DNA from: Candidatus Bathyarchaeota archaeon B23
GTDB taxonomy: Archaea > Thermoproteota > Bathyarchaeia > TCS64 > B23
Direction: 5' to 3'
Length of the DNA: 7,562 nt
NCBI GenBank assembly: GCA_001593875.1
Contig: LUCA01000029.1
Location: 1-7,562, forward strand
Both the position numbers and the translations under genes were made by a program. This document shows, piece after piece, positions 1 through 5,901 of the stretch; position 1 is the first letter of the stretch; each line of letters starts with the position of its first letter. The notes below the pieces were generated by a model. It was given only the letters and a program-made list of their open reading frames with translations, ran no database searches and had not been told where the DNA came from.

Positions 1-218
1 GGGACGCAGGGGCCGTGGATGTCGGCGTCCAAGACGCCGACTCGGCCTACATGCCCCCTCATCGCCAGGTCTACGGCCAGGTTGACGGTGACTAGGGTCT
101 TGCCCACGCCTCCCTTCCCGCTCACGACGGCGATCTTATGCCTCACCCTCTCCATCCGCCTCGCTATCGCCTCCCGCCAATCCTTAGGCGTGACCTCGCC
201 TTCACCCACCTCAACCAC
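1..218 (-). CDS. Mrp/NBP35 (ApbC)-type P-loop ATPase, N-terminal part, cut by window edge
   Basis: Only the first ~72 residues are inside the window. They read from a GTG start through a short basic helix (DWREAIARRMERVRHKI) into a first beta strand and a deviant Walker A loop, SGKGGVGKT (residues 33-41). The switch I/Walker A' strand follows as VLDADIHGP (62-70). Lysine 35 is the signature lysine of the MinD/Mrp/ParA class, and DADIHGP is typical of the Mrp/NBP35 branch rather than MinD. Known members are cytosolic ATPases that carry or deliver Fe-S clusters; that role here is inferred from family. The GTG at 218 was chosen because an in-frame TAG lies just upstream (near 241-243) and TTAATAG at about 245-251 is correctly spaced for a near-leaderless transcript; the internal ATG at 155 is an alternative. 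One oddity is HGPC-VP where serine usually follows HGP. The C-terminal CxxC cluster site, if present, is off the edge. Confidence 0.88.
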   Translation of the reverse strand, partial: MVEVGEGEVTPKDWREAIARRMERVRHKIAVVSGKGGVGKTLVTVNLAVDLAMRGHVGRVGVLDADIHGPCV

Positions 219-388
219 CCTTTTAGGCCAGCTTAAACTCAGCTATTAACCCTCGACCGCCTTAAAAACCTCAGGGTTGAGAGACGCCCCGAGATCAGGG
301 GGATGGACCTTGGTTTTCATCTCCAAAGGATCGGCCTCTAGGCAAACCCCTATATCGAGAGCGAGGGCTCTATGGATCGGCGGAAAAC

Positions 389-922
389 TTGGGCGTCGAC
401 GACGAACTCGCCTCAAAGCTGAATCCGGTGGGGGGGAGGGAGGCCGAGGCCGCCGTCACCGTCATCCTCAGACCCTCCCAGGGAGGAGTGGAGATCCTGC
501 TGGTGAGGAGGGCTCAGAATCCCAGGGATCCCTGGTCCGGGGACATCGCCTTCCCAGGGGGCAGGAGGAGAGGGGGTGAACCCCTCATGGAGACGGCCAT
601 CAGGGAGGCCCTGGAGGAGATAGGCGTAGACCTCCATCGATGTAGGGTGCTGGGAACCCTGGAGATCGCCTCCTCCTTCAGGGCCCCCGGCCTCAGGGTT
701 CTGCCCTTCGTCTACCTCTGCGAGGAGAACCTCACGGTCAGGTTGGGTGAGGAGCTCTCAGAGTATTTCTGGGTCCCCCTCGACGAGTTGGAGGGCTCCA
801 GGGGTCGCGCCGTCGTCGGGGGGGTGGAGGTGCCGGCCTTCATCCTAGATCGGGGCGTGGTGTGGGGGCTCACCTATAGGATGTTGGAGGACCTCCTGGG
901 GAGGATCGGTGGGTCACCCTAA
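389..922 (+). CDS. Nudix hydrolase, CoA-pyrophosphatase-like
   Basis: A 177-residue protein with a perfect Nudix box G-x5-E-x7-REUxEExGU at residues 58-80 (GRRRGGE ... REALEEIGV), where E73, E76 and E77 would bind the divalent metals. Just before it is LLVRRAQNPRDPWSGDIAFPGG (37-58, shown in part: LLVRR, DPWSGDIAFPGG). This resembles the extra motif of coenzyme A pyrophosphatases (NUDT7/NUDT8 and YeaB-type), which split CoA or acyl-CoA into 4'-phosphopantetheine and 3',5'-ADP. Substrate is inferred; other nucleoside-diphosphate compounds are possible. The start is TTG at 389, after a GGCGG stretch and a TATATCG element at 351-357. A GTG in frame at 428 (residue 14) would keep the whole domain and is the main alternative. 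The gene is monocistronic here, divergent from the Mrp gene. It converges on sucD with a 9-base overlap of the 3' ends. Confidence 0.87.
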   Translation: MGVDDELASKLNPVGGREAEAAVTVILRPSQGGVEILLVRRAQNPRDPWSGDIAFPGGRRRGGEPLMETAIREALEEIGVDLHRCRVLGTLEIASSFRAPGLRVLPFVYLCEENLTVRLGEELSEYFWVPLDELEGSRGRAVVGGVEVPAFILDRGVVWGLTYRMLEDLLGRIGGSP

Positions 923-1786
923 GAGAGCCTTGAGGAGCCTGGCGACGTCGCTGGGCCTCTCGGCCACCGAGACTCCGGCTGCCTCTAGGGCCTCCATCTT
1001 GCTCTGAGCCGTCCCCCTGGAGCCCTGGATTATGGCTCCGGCGTGACCCATCCTCTTACCCGGCTTGGCGGTTCGACCTGCGATGTAGGCGACGGCCGGC
1101 TTGGTGAAGCCCCCCTCGGCGATGAAGTCGGCTGCCCTCTCCTCGGCGTCGCCGCCGATCTCGCCTATGAGGACGACGGCCTCCGTCTCGGGGTCCTCCT
1201 CAAACCACCTCAAGGCGTCGATGAAGTCCAACCCCGTGATGGGGTCTCCGCCGAGGCCGACGCAGGTCGACTCCCCCAGGCCGATGCGGGAGATGTGGTC
1301 CGCGATCTCGTAGGTGAGGGTGCCGCTGCGGGAGATGACGCCCACTCGGCCTCTGGTGAAGACCCTCGCCGGCATGATGCCCAATTTACACTCCCCCACC
1401 TTGATGACGCCTGGGGTGTTGGGCCCTACGATGGTGATGCCCCTCCTCATGGCCCTGGCCACCATCTCCATCTCATCCCTGAGGGGGATGCCCTCCGTGA
1501 TGACGACTATGGGGTTCAACTCGGCGTCGAGGGCCTCGTAGACGGCGTCGGGGGCGTAGGGGGCTGGGACGAAGATTATGGAGGCGTCCACCTGATGGCG
1601 ATCCAGGGCCTCGGCGACGGTGTCGTAGACGGGGACCCCCTCGACGGTCTCACCACCCTTGCCCGGCGTGACGCCGGCGACGATCTTGGTTCCATACTCC
1701 AACATCAATCTGGTGTGGAAACGCCCCTGGCGGCCGGTGATCCCCTGGACCACCGCCCTCGTCTCGGCGTCTACGAACCTCACCAT
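914..1786 (-). CDS. sucD: Succinyl-CoA synthetase (ADP/GDP-forming), alpha subunit
   Basis: About 290 residues, the usual length. With SucC it makes the soluble enzyme that interconverts succinyl-CoA plus NDP plus Pi with succinate, CoA and NTP. The N-terminal Rossmann CoA-binding domain is clear: GITGRQGRFHTRLMLEYGT, then AGVTPGKGG, and the VGPNTPG loop in mid-protein. The phospho-acceptor histidine sits in KRMGHAGAII (residue ~248), followed by the expected KMEALEAAGV helix. Two ATGs compete: 1792, which overlaps the sucC stop as ATGA, and 1786, two codons later. The purine run GGGGGGAG touches the first ATG but lies 6 bases before the second, so I prefer 1786; the first adds only Met-Arg. 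An open frame continues upstream to 1927 but is a sucC shadow. Translation is probably coupled to sucC. The TGA at 914-916 overlaps the end of the convergent Nudix gene. The same family includes ADP-forming acyl-CoA synthetase subunits, but length and motifs fit SucD best. Confidence 0.95.
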   Translation of the reverse strand: MVRFVDAETRAVVQGITGRQGRFHTRLMLEYGTKIVAGVTPGKGGETVEGVPVYDTVAEALDRHQVDASIIFVPAPYAPDAVYEALDAELNPIVVITEGIPLRDEMEMVARAMRRGITIVGPNTPGVIKVGECKLGIMPARVFTRGRVGVISRSGTLTYEIADHISRIGLGESTCVGLGGDPITGLDFIDALRWFEEDPETEAVVLIGEIGGDAEERAADFIAEGGFTKPAVAYIAGRTAKPGKRMGHAGAIIQGSRGTAQSKMEALEAAGVSVAERPSDVARLLKALLG

Positions 1787-1788
1787 CC

Positions 1789-2940
1789 TCATCTCCCCCC
1801 GATGAGGGAGACCACCCTCTCGGCGGCCTCCTCCATGCTGTCCAGGCAGTGGATGCCGGCCTCCTCCAGGAGGCGCCTCCCCTCCTCCTCCCTCGTCCCG
1901 ATCATCCTCACCACCACCGGCTTCCACGCCCCCGCCCTCTCCCTCGCGGCTATGATGCCCCTAGCCACATCGTCGCAGCGGGTTATGCCGCCGAGGATGT
2001 TGATGAAGAGGGCCTCCACCTTGGGGTCCGTCAGAAGAAACGAGACGGCCGCCTCCACTCGATCTGCGGGGGCTCCGCCGCCTAGGTCTAGGAAGTTGGC
2101 CGGCCTCCCCCCATAGAGCTGAACCGTGTCGAGGGTCGCCATCGTCAATCCGGCTCCGTTTCCGATCACCCCGATCTCCCCATCCAGCTCGACGTAGGTG
2201 AGGCCCAGACGTCGGGCCTCCCTCTCCCGCTGGGTTAGGCCCAGCAGCTCGCTTCCGCCGAACCTCTCCAGCAGGTCTCGATGTCTGAAGAGGGCGTTGT
2301 CGTCGACGTTGAGCCTCGCATCGGCGGCCGTCAACCCCTCCGGGGTGAGGGCTAGGGGGTTTATCTCCGTCAGCTCCGCATCCATCTCCACCGCCAACCT
2401 ATAGAGCCTCAGGAGGATGTCGGCCGCCTCCAGCATCCTCCGGCCTACCAGGCCGATCTGCTTCACCAGCCACCTGGCGTGGTGGGGGCGCAGCCCCTCT
2501 AGGGGGTCTATCGTCAGCCTGATGATCCTCTCCGGCGTCCTCGCCGCCACCTCCTCTATCTCAACCCCTCCCTCGGAGGTAGCGAGGGCCGTGTAGGCCC
2601 TGCTCCCCCGATCGACGGCGACGCCAAGATAGAGCTCCCCCTCCAAGGCGAGCCTCCTCTCCACCAACACCTCCTTAACCTCTACGCCCCTCACCCGGCT
2701 CCCCAGCAGCCTCCCAGCGGCCTCCTCAGCCTCCTCCGGGGTCTCTGCGAAGAGGATGCCCCCCGCCTTGCCCCGGCCTCCCACGGGTATCTGAGCCTTG
2801 ACGGCCACCGGCCTATCGATCTCCTCGGCGATGATCCTCGCCTCTCCCGGCGTCGACGCCACCCGCCCCTCCGGGACGGGTATCCCATAATCCCTGAAGA
2901 CGCTCTTAGCCTCCCACTCCAGCAGCCTCAACTCCCTCAC
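1789..2940 (-). CDS. sucC: Succinyl-CoA synthetase (ADP/GDP-forming), beta subunit
   Basis: A 383-residue ATP-grasp protein, near the usual length of ~385. Domains in order are the ATP-grasp fold (residues ~1-235) and the C-terminal CoA-ligase fold (~250-383). Visible motifs: VKAQIPVGGRGKAGG (47-61) for nucleotide binding; TEINPLA (191-197) and ADARLNVDDNALFRH (206-220), which carry the Glu/Asn and Asp that hold Mg-nucleotide; GVIGNGAGLTMATLD (257-271); GGRPANFLDLGGGA (277-290); and NILGGITRCDDVARGI (314-329). All key residues look intact. The start is GTG at 2940, with AGGGA about 10 bases upstream and a TATA element at 2973-2980. The ATG at 2944 is out of frame. It is the first gene of a two-gene operon: its TGA overlaps the upstream sucD ATG as ATGA. 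Nucleotide preference (ADP or GDP), and whether the pathway runs oxidatively or reductively, cannot be told from this window. Confidence 0.96.
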   Translation of the reverse strand: MRELRLLEWEAKSVFRDYGIPVPEGRVASTPGEARIIAEEIDRPVAVKAQIPVGGRGKAGGILFAETPEEAEEAAGRLLGSRVRGVEVKEVLVERRLALEGELYLGVAVDRGSRAYTALATSEGGVEIEEVAARTPERIIRLTIDPLEGLRPHHARWLVKQIGLVGRRMLEAADILLRLYRLAVEMDAELTEINPLALTPEGLTAADARLNVDDNALFRHRDLLERFGGSELLGLTQREREARRLGLTYVELDGEIGVIGNGAGLTMATLDTVQLYGGRPANFLDLGGGAPADRVEAAVSFLLTDPKVEALFINILGGITRCDDVARGIIAARERAGAWKPVVVRMIGTREEEGRRLLEEAGIHCLDSMEEAAERVVSLIGGR

Positions 2941-2972
2941 CCATCGACTTCCCTAGGATTGAAAGAGAAAAC

Positions 2973-2980
2973 ACTTTTAT
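2973..2980 (-). promoter_or_regulatory. TATA element of the sucCD operon
   Basis: ATAAAAGT on the minus strand, centred about 36 bases before the sucC GTG. With the usual archaeal spacing this predicts a transcript start near 2950 and a ~10-base leader that includes the AGGGA ribosome-binding motif. It is the only good A/T-rich box between sucC and the pseudogene remnant behind it. Confidence 0.5.
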
Positions 2981-3018
2981 GACTATAGCTCGTCGATATG
3001 GCCTCTATAAGGTGGCCA

Positions 3019-3318
3019 TCATCTCCCAAGCCTAAGGGGCTTCCATCGAAATCCCTCTCCCCTCCGTACGACGTGACCTATACTTGGAAAGGGGAAGTGA
3101 GAGGCGAAGACGAGAGCCCCTCTGGCGGCTGCTTCATTGAGGAGGAGGCGCCGAGTCGTCGCAACCTCCTTGGGGGAGATGGCGACGGCCGAACACCACT
3201 CCAACTCCTCGAGATGGATAGGATGGAGCACGGCATCGGAGATGTAGAGTAAGAGCTCGTCGCCCGAGGCGATGAAGACCGCTATTTGACCGGGAGTATG
3301 GCTGGGAGGCATTGGCAT
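3019..3318 (-). pseudogene. C-terminal fragment of a metallo-beta-lactamase-fold hydrolase
   Basis: This open frame encodes ~95 residues that look like the last third of an MBL-fold hydrolase of the lactonase/glyoxalase II-like kind. It has SHTPGQIAVFI (the strand before the fourth metal ligand, usually GHTPGH), then LLYISDAVLHPIHLE, where the Asp of SDA is the bridging metal ligand, then WCSAVAISP, ATRR-type helix residues (TTRRLLLNEAAA), and SHFPFPSIGHV with the last ligand histidine, ending RRGEGFRWKPL. The N-terminal ~200 residues with HxHxDH are absent from all frames upstream; a different MBL family remnant begins there instead. The first ATG (3318) has no convincing ribosome-binding site and would give a protein without the main metal site. 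I therefore call it a truncated pseudogene. GHTPGH is altered to SHTPGQ, consistent with decay. It lies on the same strand as sucC, about 80 bases upstream. Confidence 0.72.
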
Positions 3319-3967
3319 CTAGGCAGCAGAAGCTGAACAGACATCTCCACATGCTTGGCAGACTGGCCGAGGCCTACAATCTGGCCGTCGACGATCAGTA
3401 GGTGGGGGTCGACCTCGATGATCTCTTCAGTCACCTCCCTGAGAACTGGGCCATCCATATCCGATGTGTGGAGCAGCCGTTCCTCACCGTCGTCTATGGT
3501 CACCATGAGGACGTAGCCCAGCTTGGAGCCCTCAACCCCATGCCAGTGGGGCCTGGAAAACCTCACCTCCGTCGAGCCGTAGGTGAAGCATCCGCCGTCG
3601 GCCACCTCCACATCAGCCTCCAACCCCTCTAGGAGCCTATGAGCTCTCCACCTCTGAGAACGGTTGATATCATGCTCCGGGTCCTTTACCAGCAGTCGCT
3701 TATCTCGATAGAGCTTCTGATCGGGGATATAGTGATCATAGTGATAGTTGGTTTGATGATGACATCCGCATCTAGGCAGACTCGCCTTATCTCAGCTTCA
3801 TAACGCTGCCTCAAGGCTCTACGCTCTTCCCTCGGTAGGGGAAATGAGCGGGTCTCGGAGGCTATGCCAGGGTCTACCATGATAACAGCATCTCTCGTCT
3901 CCACCCTTATGCAGCTGGATTTCACGCCGTAGGAGTCGAAGGCGACGGTATCTAACCCTCAACCCAT
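3282..3967 (-). pseudogene. Frameshifted UPF0282-type MBL-fold protein remnant
   Basis: Three pieces of one protein can be joined. The first (from ~3955, frame of 3686-3925) reads LDTVAFDSYGVKSSCIRVETRD then VIMVDPG, the N-terminus of UPF0282-like MBL proteins. The second frame takes over at about 3752 and reads YHYDHYIPDQKLYRDK, a KDPEHDINRSQRWRAH region, VADGGCFTYGSTEVRFSRPHWHG, GSKLGYVLMV, LLHTSDMDGP and LLIVDG. Lesions are: an in-frame TGA at codon 3 after the likely ATG at 3967; a one-base loss (or two-base gain) at 3752-3755, next to the HxHxDH metal motif, whose first His reads as Asn (NYHYDH); and loss of the last ~90 residues, including the distal DHH-type ligands, where the frame runs into another MBL fragment near 3320 and stops at 3282. 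The family's biochemical role is not established. The order and continuity of the pieces make misassembly of a real gene less likely than decay, but a sequencing error at the frameshift cannot be excluded. Confidence 0.75.
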
Positions 3968-3989
3968 TAGAATAGAGGAACTCCTTTCT

Positions 3990-3997
3990 CTTTATAG
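3990..3997 (-). promoter_or_regulatory. Leftover TATA element before the UPF0282 pseudogene
   Basis: CTATAAAG on the minus strand, centred 27 bases before the ATG at 3967. The spacing fits a leaderless transcript starting at that ATG, which supports 3967 as the ancestral start and the TGA two codons later as a disabling change. Confidence 0.4.
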
Positions 3998-4140
3998 TGT
4001 AGTGGCATCCAATGGGTTTTAAGGCCTCATCGATCCACACGATGGGCTCCTTCATCATCTCTAGATGAATCGGGGGTTAAAATTATATATTCATGGAAGT
4101 ACTAGCCGCGGTTACTTTCATTAGTTTAGTTATATGCCTA

Positions 4141-4617
4141 TTAACTTCTTGAATCCTTTTTGGTCAGAAACTTCATAATAGATTTTCTTACCCTCTCTGT
4201 TAGATTAGAACGAGACAGCTTGGACACATCATGAACGGCTGCAATTTGATCACAGAATCGATATAGTGGACAACTCTCCTGACATAGATCCCAGTCAAAA
4301 AAGTTGGGGCACTTCATGACTATCTCCGCCACCTTTCCTATGGTCTTCTCCGTTCCACCCTCCTCTTTTAACTCAGCGTTAGGTTGAGGGGGAGCCTGGG
4401 GGAAAAGGGCAGCCCTCAACCTTTGAATAAAGCCTTTGCTAGATTCGGAGAGCTCATCGACCCTTCTTCTTAGGTCATCGATATTTGCCTCTATCCTTGC
4501 ATCCCTCTTCTCGAGGTCTTTAATGAGATCATCGATCTTTGCCTCTATCATTTCAAGCTGCTTCTCAATGTCCTTCCTGAACTCAGCGAACTCCTTCGAG
4601 GTTACAACATCCACCAT
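4141..4617 (-). CDS. Unknown coiled-coil protein with a C-terminal four-cysteine cluster
   Basis: I do not recognise this 158-residue protein. Residues ~8-58 form a long charged amphipathic helix likely to be a coiled coil, with an 18-residue internal repeat (IEAKIDDL at 24-31, IEANIDDL at 42-49). A Pro/Gln-rich linker (FPQAPPQPN, 72-80) follows. The end carries C-x8-C-x3-C-x5-C (Cys 103, 112, 116, 122; core DLCQESCPLYRFC), which could bind Zn or an Fe-S cluster, then a basic tail. There is no signal peptide in this form. The start at ATG 4617 is chosen because AATATATTTA (4643-4652) sits 31 bases before it, fitting a leaderless transcript. An in-frame ATG at 4674 would add 19 hydrophobic-leaning residues (KKYIYGVLIIFISM) that could act as a membrane anchor but would place the TATA inside the gene. 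It is divergent from the SelA-like gene and more A/T-rich than sucCD. Confidence 0.72.
   Translation of the reverse strand: MVDVVTSKEFAEFRKDIEKQLEMIEAKIDDLIKDLEKRDARIEANIDDLRRRVDELSESSKGFIQRLRAALFPQAPPQPNAELKEEGGTEKTIGKVAEIVMKCPNFFDWDLCQESCPLYRFCDQIAAVHDVSKLSRSNLTERVRKSIMKFLTKKDSRS
4475..4549 (-). repeat. Imperfect 21-base direct repeat, 54-base period, inside the coiled-coil gene
   Basis: TCATCGATATTTGCCTCTATC at 4475-4495 (21 bases, shown to its last base: starts TCATCGAT, ends CTATC) recurs at 4529-4549 with one difference (A to C at the ninth base). The offset of 54 bases equals 18 codons and produces the IEAKIDDL/IEANIDDL repeat in the coiled coil. It looks like a recent internal duplication or a constrained helical repeat, not a mobile sequence. 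Confidence 0.7.
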
Positions 4618-4722
4618 CGATATGAAAATAATTAAAACCCCATAAATATATTTCTTTAAATTATTTTCAGTCATTATATTAGATGATAATAAAAGATATA
4701 ATGAAAGAAGGTAAAATTTAGA
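4618..4722. promoter_or_regulatory. Divergent A/T-rich promoter region between the coiled-coil and SelA-like genes
   Basis: These 105 bases are strongly A/T-rich. On the minus strand, AATATATTTA at 4643-4652 serves the ATG at 4617. On the plus strand, AATAAAAG (4688-4695) and GATATAAT (4695-4702) lie 25-31 bases before the ATG at 4723, with GAAGGT at 4707-4712 as a possible ribosome-binding site. Because the two cores are only ~40 bases apart, one bound regulator could affect both genes. I see no clear palindromic operator. Confidence 0.5.
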
Positions 4723-5901
4723 ATGGGAATGGGCGTATATGAGAAGTTGGGAGTGAGGAGGGTCATTAACGCAAGCGGCACCATGACCCATCTCGGTGGC
4801 TCAATACCAGACCCTAAGGTTATGGACGCCATGAAGGAGGCTTCTCAGAGCTTTGTTATAATGGCGGAGCTCCTATTGAAATCAGGGGAGTATATCGCCG
4901 AAGTTACGGGAGCGGAGGCGGGGCTTGTTACCTCAGGCTCACATGGCGCCCTCGTCCTCGGAGCAGCTGCATGTATGATGAGGGGATCAGGCCTCGAGAA
5001 GTTTGAGATTCACCCAGTTGAGCGTTTAAACCTCGACGGAGAATGGAGGGAAATCATTCAAAGGCTTCCAGATACCTCATGGACGAGAAATGAGTTCATA
5101 ATTCAAAAAGCGCATCGAAATCCCTATGATCATGCTTTCAAGGCGGCGGGGGGAAAACTTGTTGTAATAGGCACGGAGGATAAGTGCACTGAGGAGGATT
5201 TGAGGGATGCCATCACTGAGAAGACGGTTGCCATCGCCTTCACGGCTCGAAGGGAGGATGTCGGCTTACCTCTAAAAAGGATAGTCGAGATAGCCCATGA
5301 ATATGATGTACCAGTGATAGTGGACGCGGCGGATGAACTCCCACCTAGGGCAAATCTCGGAAGGTTTATCTCTGAGGGTGCCGACCTAGTGGCCTTTAGT
5401 GGAGGCAAACATATAGGAGGCCCAAACGATACAGGCATACTCTGTGGTAGGCGAGACCTCATCAAGCTGGCAATGCTTCAATCATCGCCTTATCGCGGAA
5501 TCGGCAGAGGAATGAAGGTGGACAGGACGCAGATCATGGGGCTGATCACGGCTTTACGTCTCTGGCTTGAGAGAGATGAGGAAGATGAGTTTAAAGAGTG
5601 GGAAAGAAAGGCCGAATGGATCTCGAAGGAGCTTGAAAAGGTCCCAAAGATTTTGAGCTCTAAGGTTGTGAGAGATGTTAGGAGGAAGAGGGTTCAGGTC
5701 CACATAGCTATAGATGAGAGGAAGGACTGCACCGCCGTCGATATAGTGTTCAACCTCAGAAAGGGAGATCCAAGCATATGGGTGAATTACCTTGGTTCAA
5801 ATGAGATAGAGATAAACCCCACGATGCTAAAAGATGGGGAGGAGAAAATGGTGGTTACCAGCATCAGAAAAATATTGACCTCCTCCATTTCCACCTCTTA
5901 A
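4723..5901 (+). CDS. SelA/DgaE-like PLP-dependent enzyme (aminotransferase-fold lyase)
   Basis: A complete 392-residue PLP enzyme of fold type I, in the family holding bacterial selenocysteine synthase (SelA) and D-glucosaminate-6-phosphate ammonia-lyase (DgaE). It matches the lyase-like branch: RRVINASGTMTHLGGS at the N-terminus (12-27), TGAEAGLVTSGSHGAL (62-76) as the phosphate-binding turn, KAHRNPYDHAF (129-139), VPVIVDAADELPP (196-208) with D201 expected to contact the pyridine nitrogen, and AFSGGKHIGGPNDTGIL (224-240) with K229 as the expected Schiff-base lysine. The C-terminal small domain ends in EIEINPTML and a GEE helix. True SelA is not expected, since archaea make selenocysteine with SepSecS. 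An ammonia-lyase or other beta-elimination/epimerase activity on a sugar or amino-acid substrate is more likely, but the substrate is unknown. None of the usual sugar-acid partner genes is nearby. ATG 4723 is favoured by promoter spacing; ATG 4729 is a close alternative. Its TAA lies in a TTAA shared with the next gene. Confidence 0.88.
   Translation: MGMGVYEKLGVRRVINASGTMTHLGGSIPDPKVMDAMKEASQSFVIMAELLLKSGEYIAEVTGAEAGLVTSGSHGALVLGAAACMMRGSGLEKFEIHPVERLNLDGEWREIIQRLPDTSWTRNEFIIQKAHRNPYDHAFKAAGGKLVVIGTEDKCTEEDLRDAITEKTVAIAFTARREDVGLPLKRIVEIAHEYDVPVIVDAADELPPRANLGRFISEGADLVAFSGGKHIGGPNDTGILCGRRDLIKLAMLQSSPYRGIGRGMKVDRTQIMGLITALRLWLERDEEDEFKEWERKAEWISKELEKVPKILSSKVVRDVRRKRVQVHIAIDERKDCTAVDIVFNLRKGDPSIWVNYLGSNEIEINPTMLKDGEEKMVVTSIRKILTSSISTS

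Noticed and set aside
1793..1927. 45-residue N-terminal extension of sucD
   Set aside because: It lies wholly inside sucC in another frame, is Gly/Arg-rich, and the ATG at 1792 or 1786 gives the normal SucD length and N-terminus.
1043..2116. Long plus-strand open frame (357 codons) opposite sucD and sucC
   Set aside because: It is the antisense shadow of two unmistakable genes, with low-complexity Gly/Asp/Pro composition and no domain. G+C-rich codon bias explains the lack of stops.
4093..4152. 19-residue hydrophobic plus-strand mini-ORF (MEVLAAVTFISLVICLLTS)
   Set aside because: It looks like a membrane peptide, but no promoter lies at the right distance, there is no ribosome-binding site and it runs into the end of the Cys4 gene. 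Hydrophobicity is expected by chance in T-rich DNA.
4723..5901. True selenocysteine synthase (selA)
   Set aside because: The motifs (RNPYDH, SGGKHIGGPND) fit the DgaE-like branch, archaea use the SepSecS route, and no selB, selD or tRNA-Sec is in the window.
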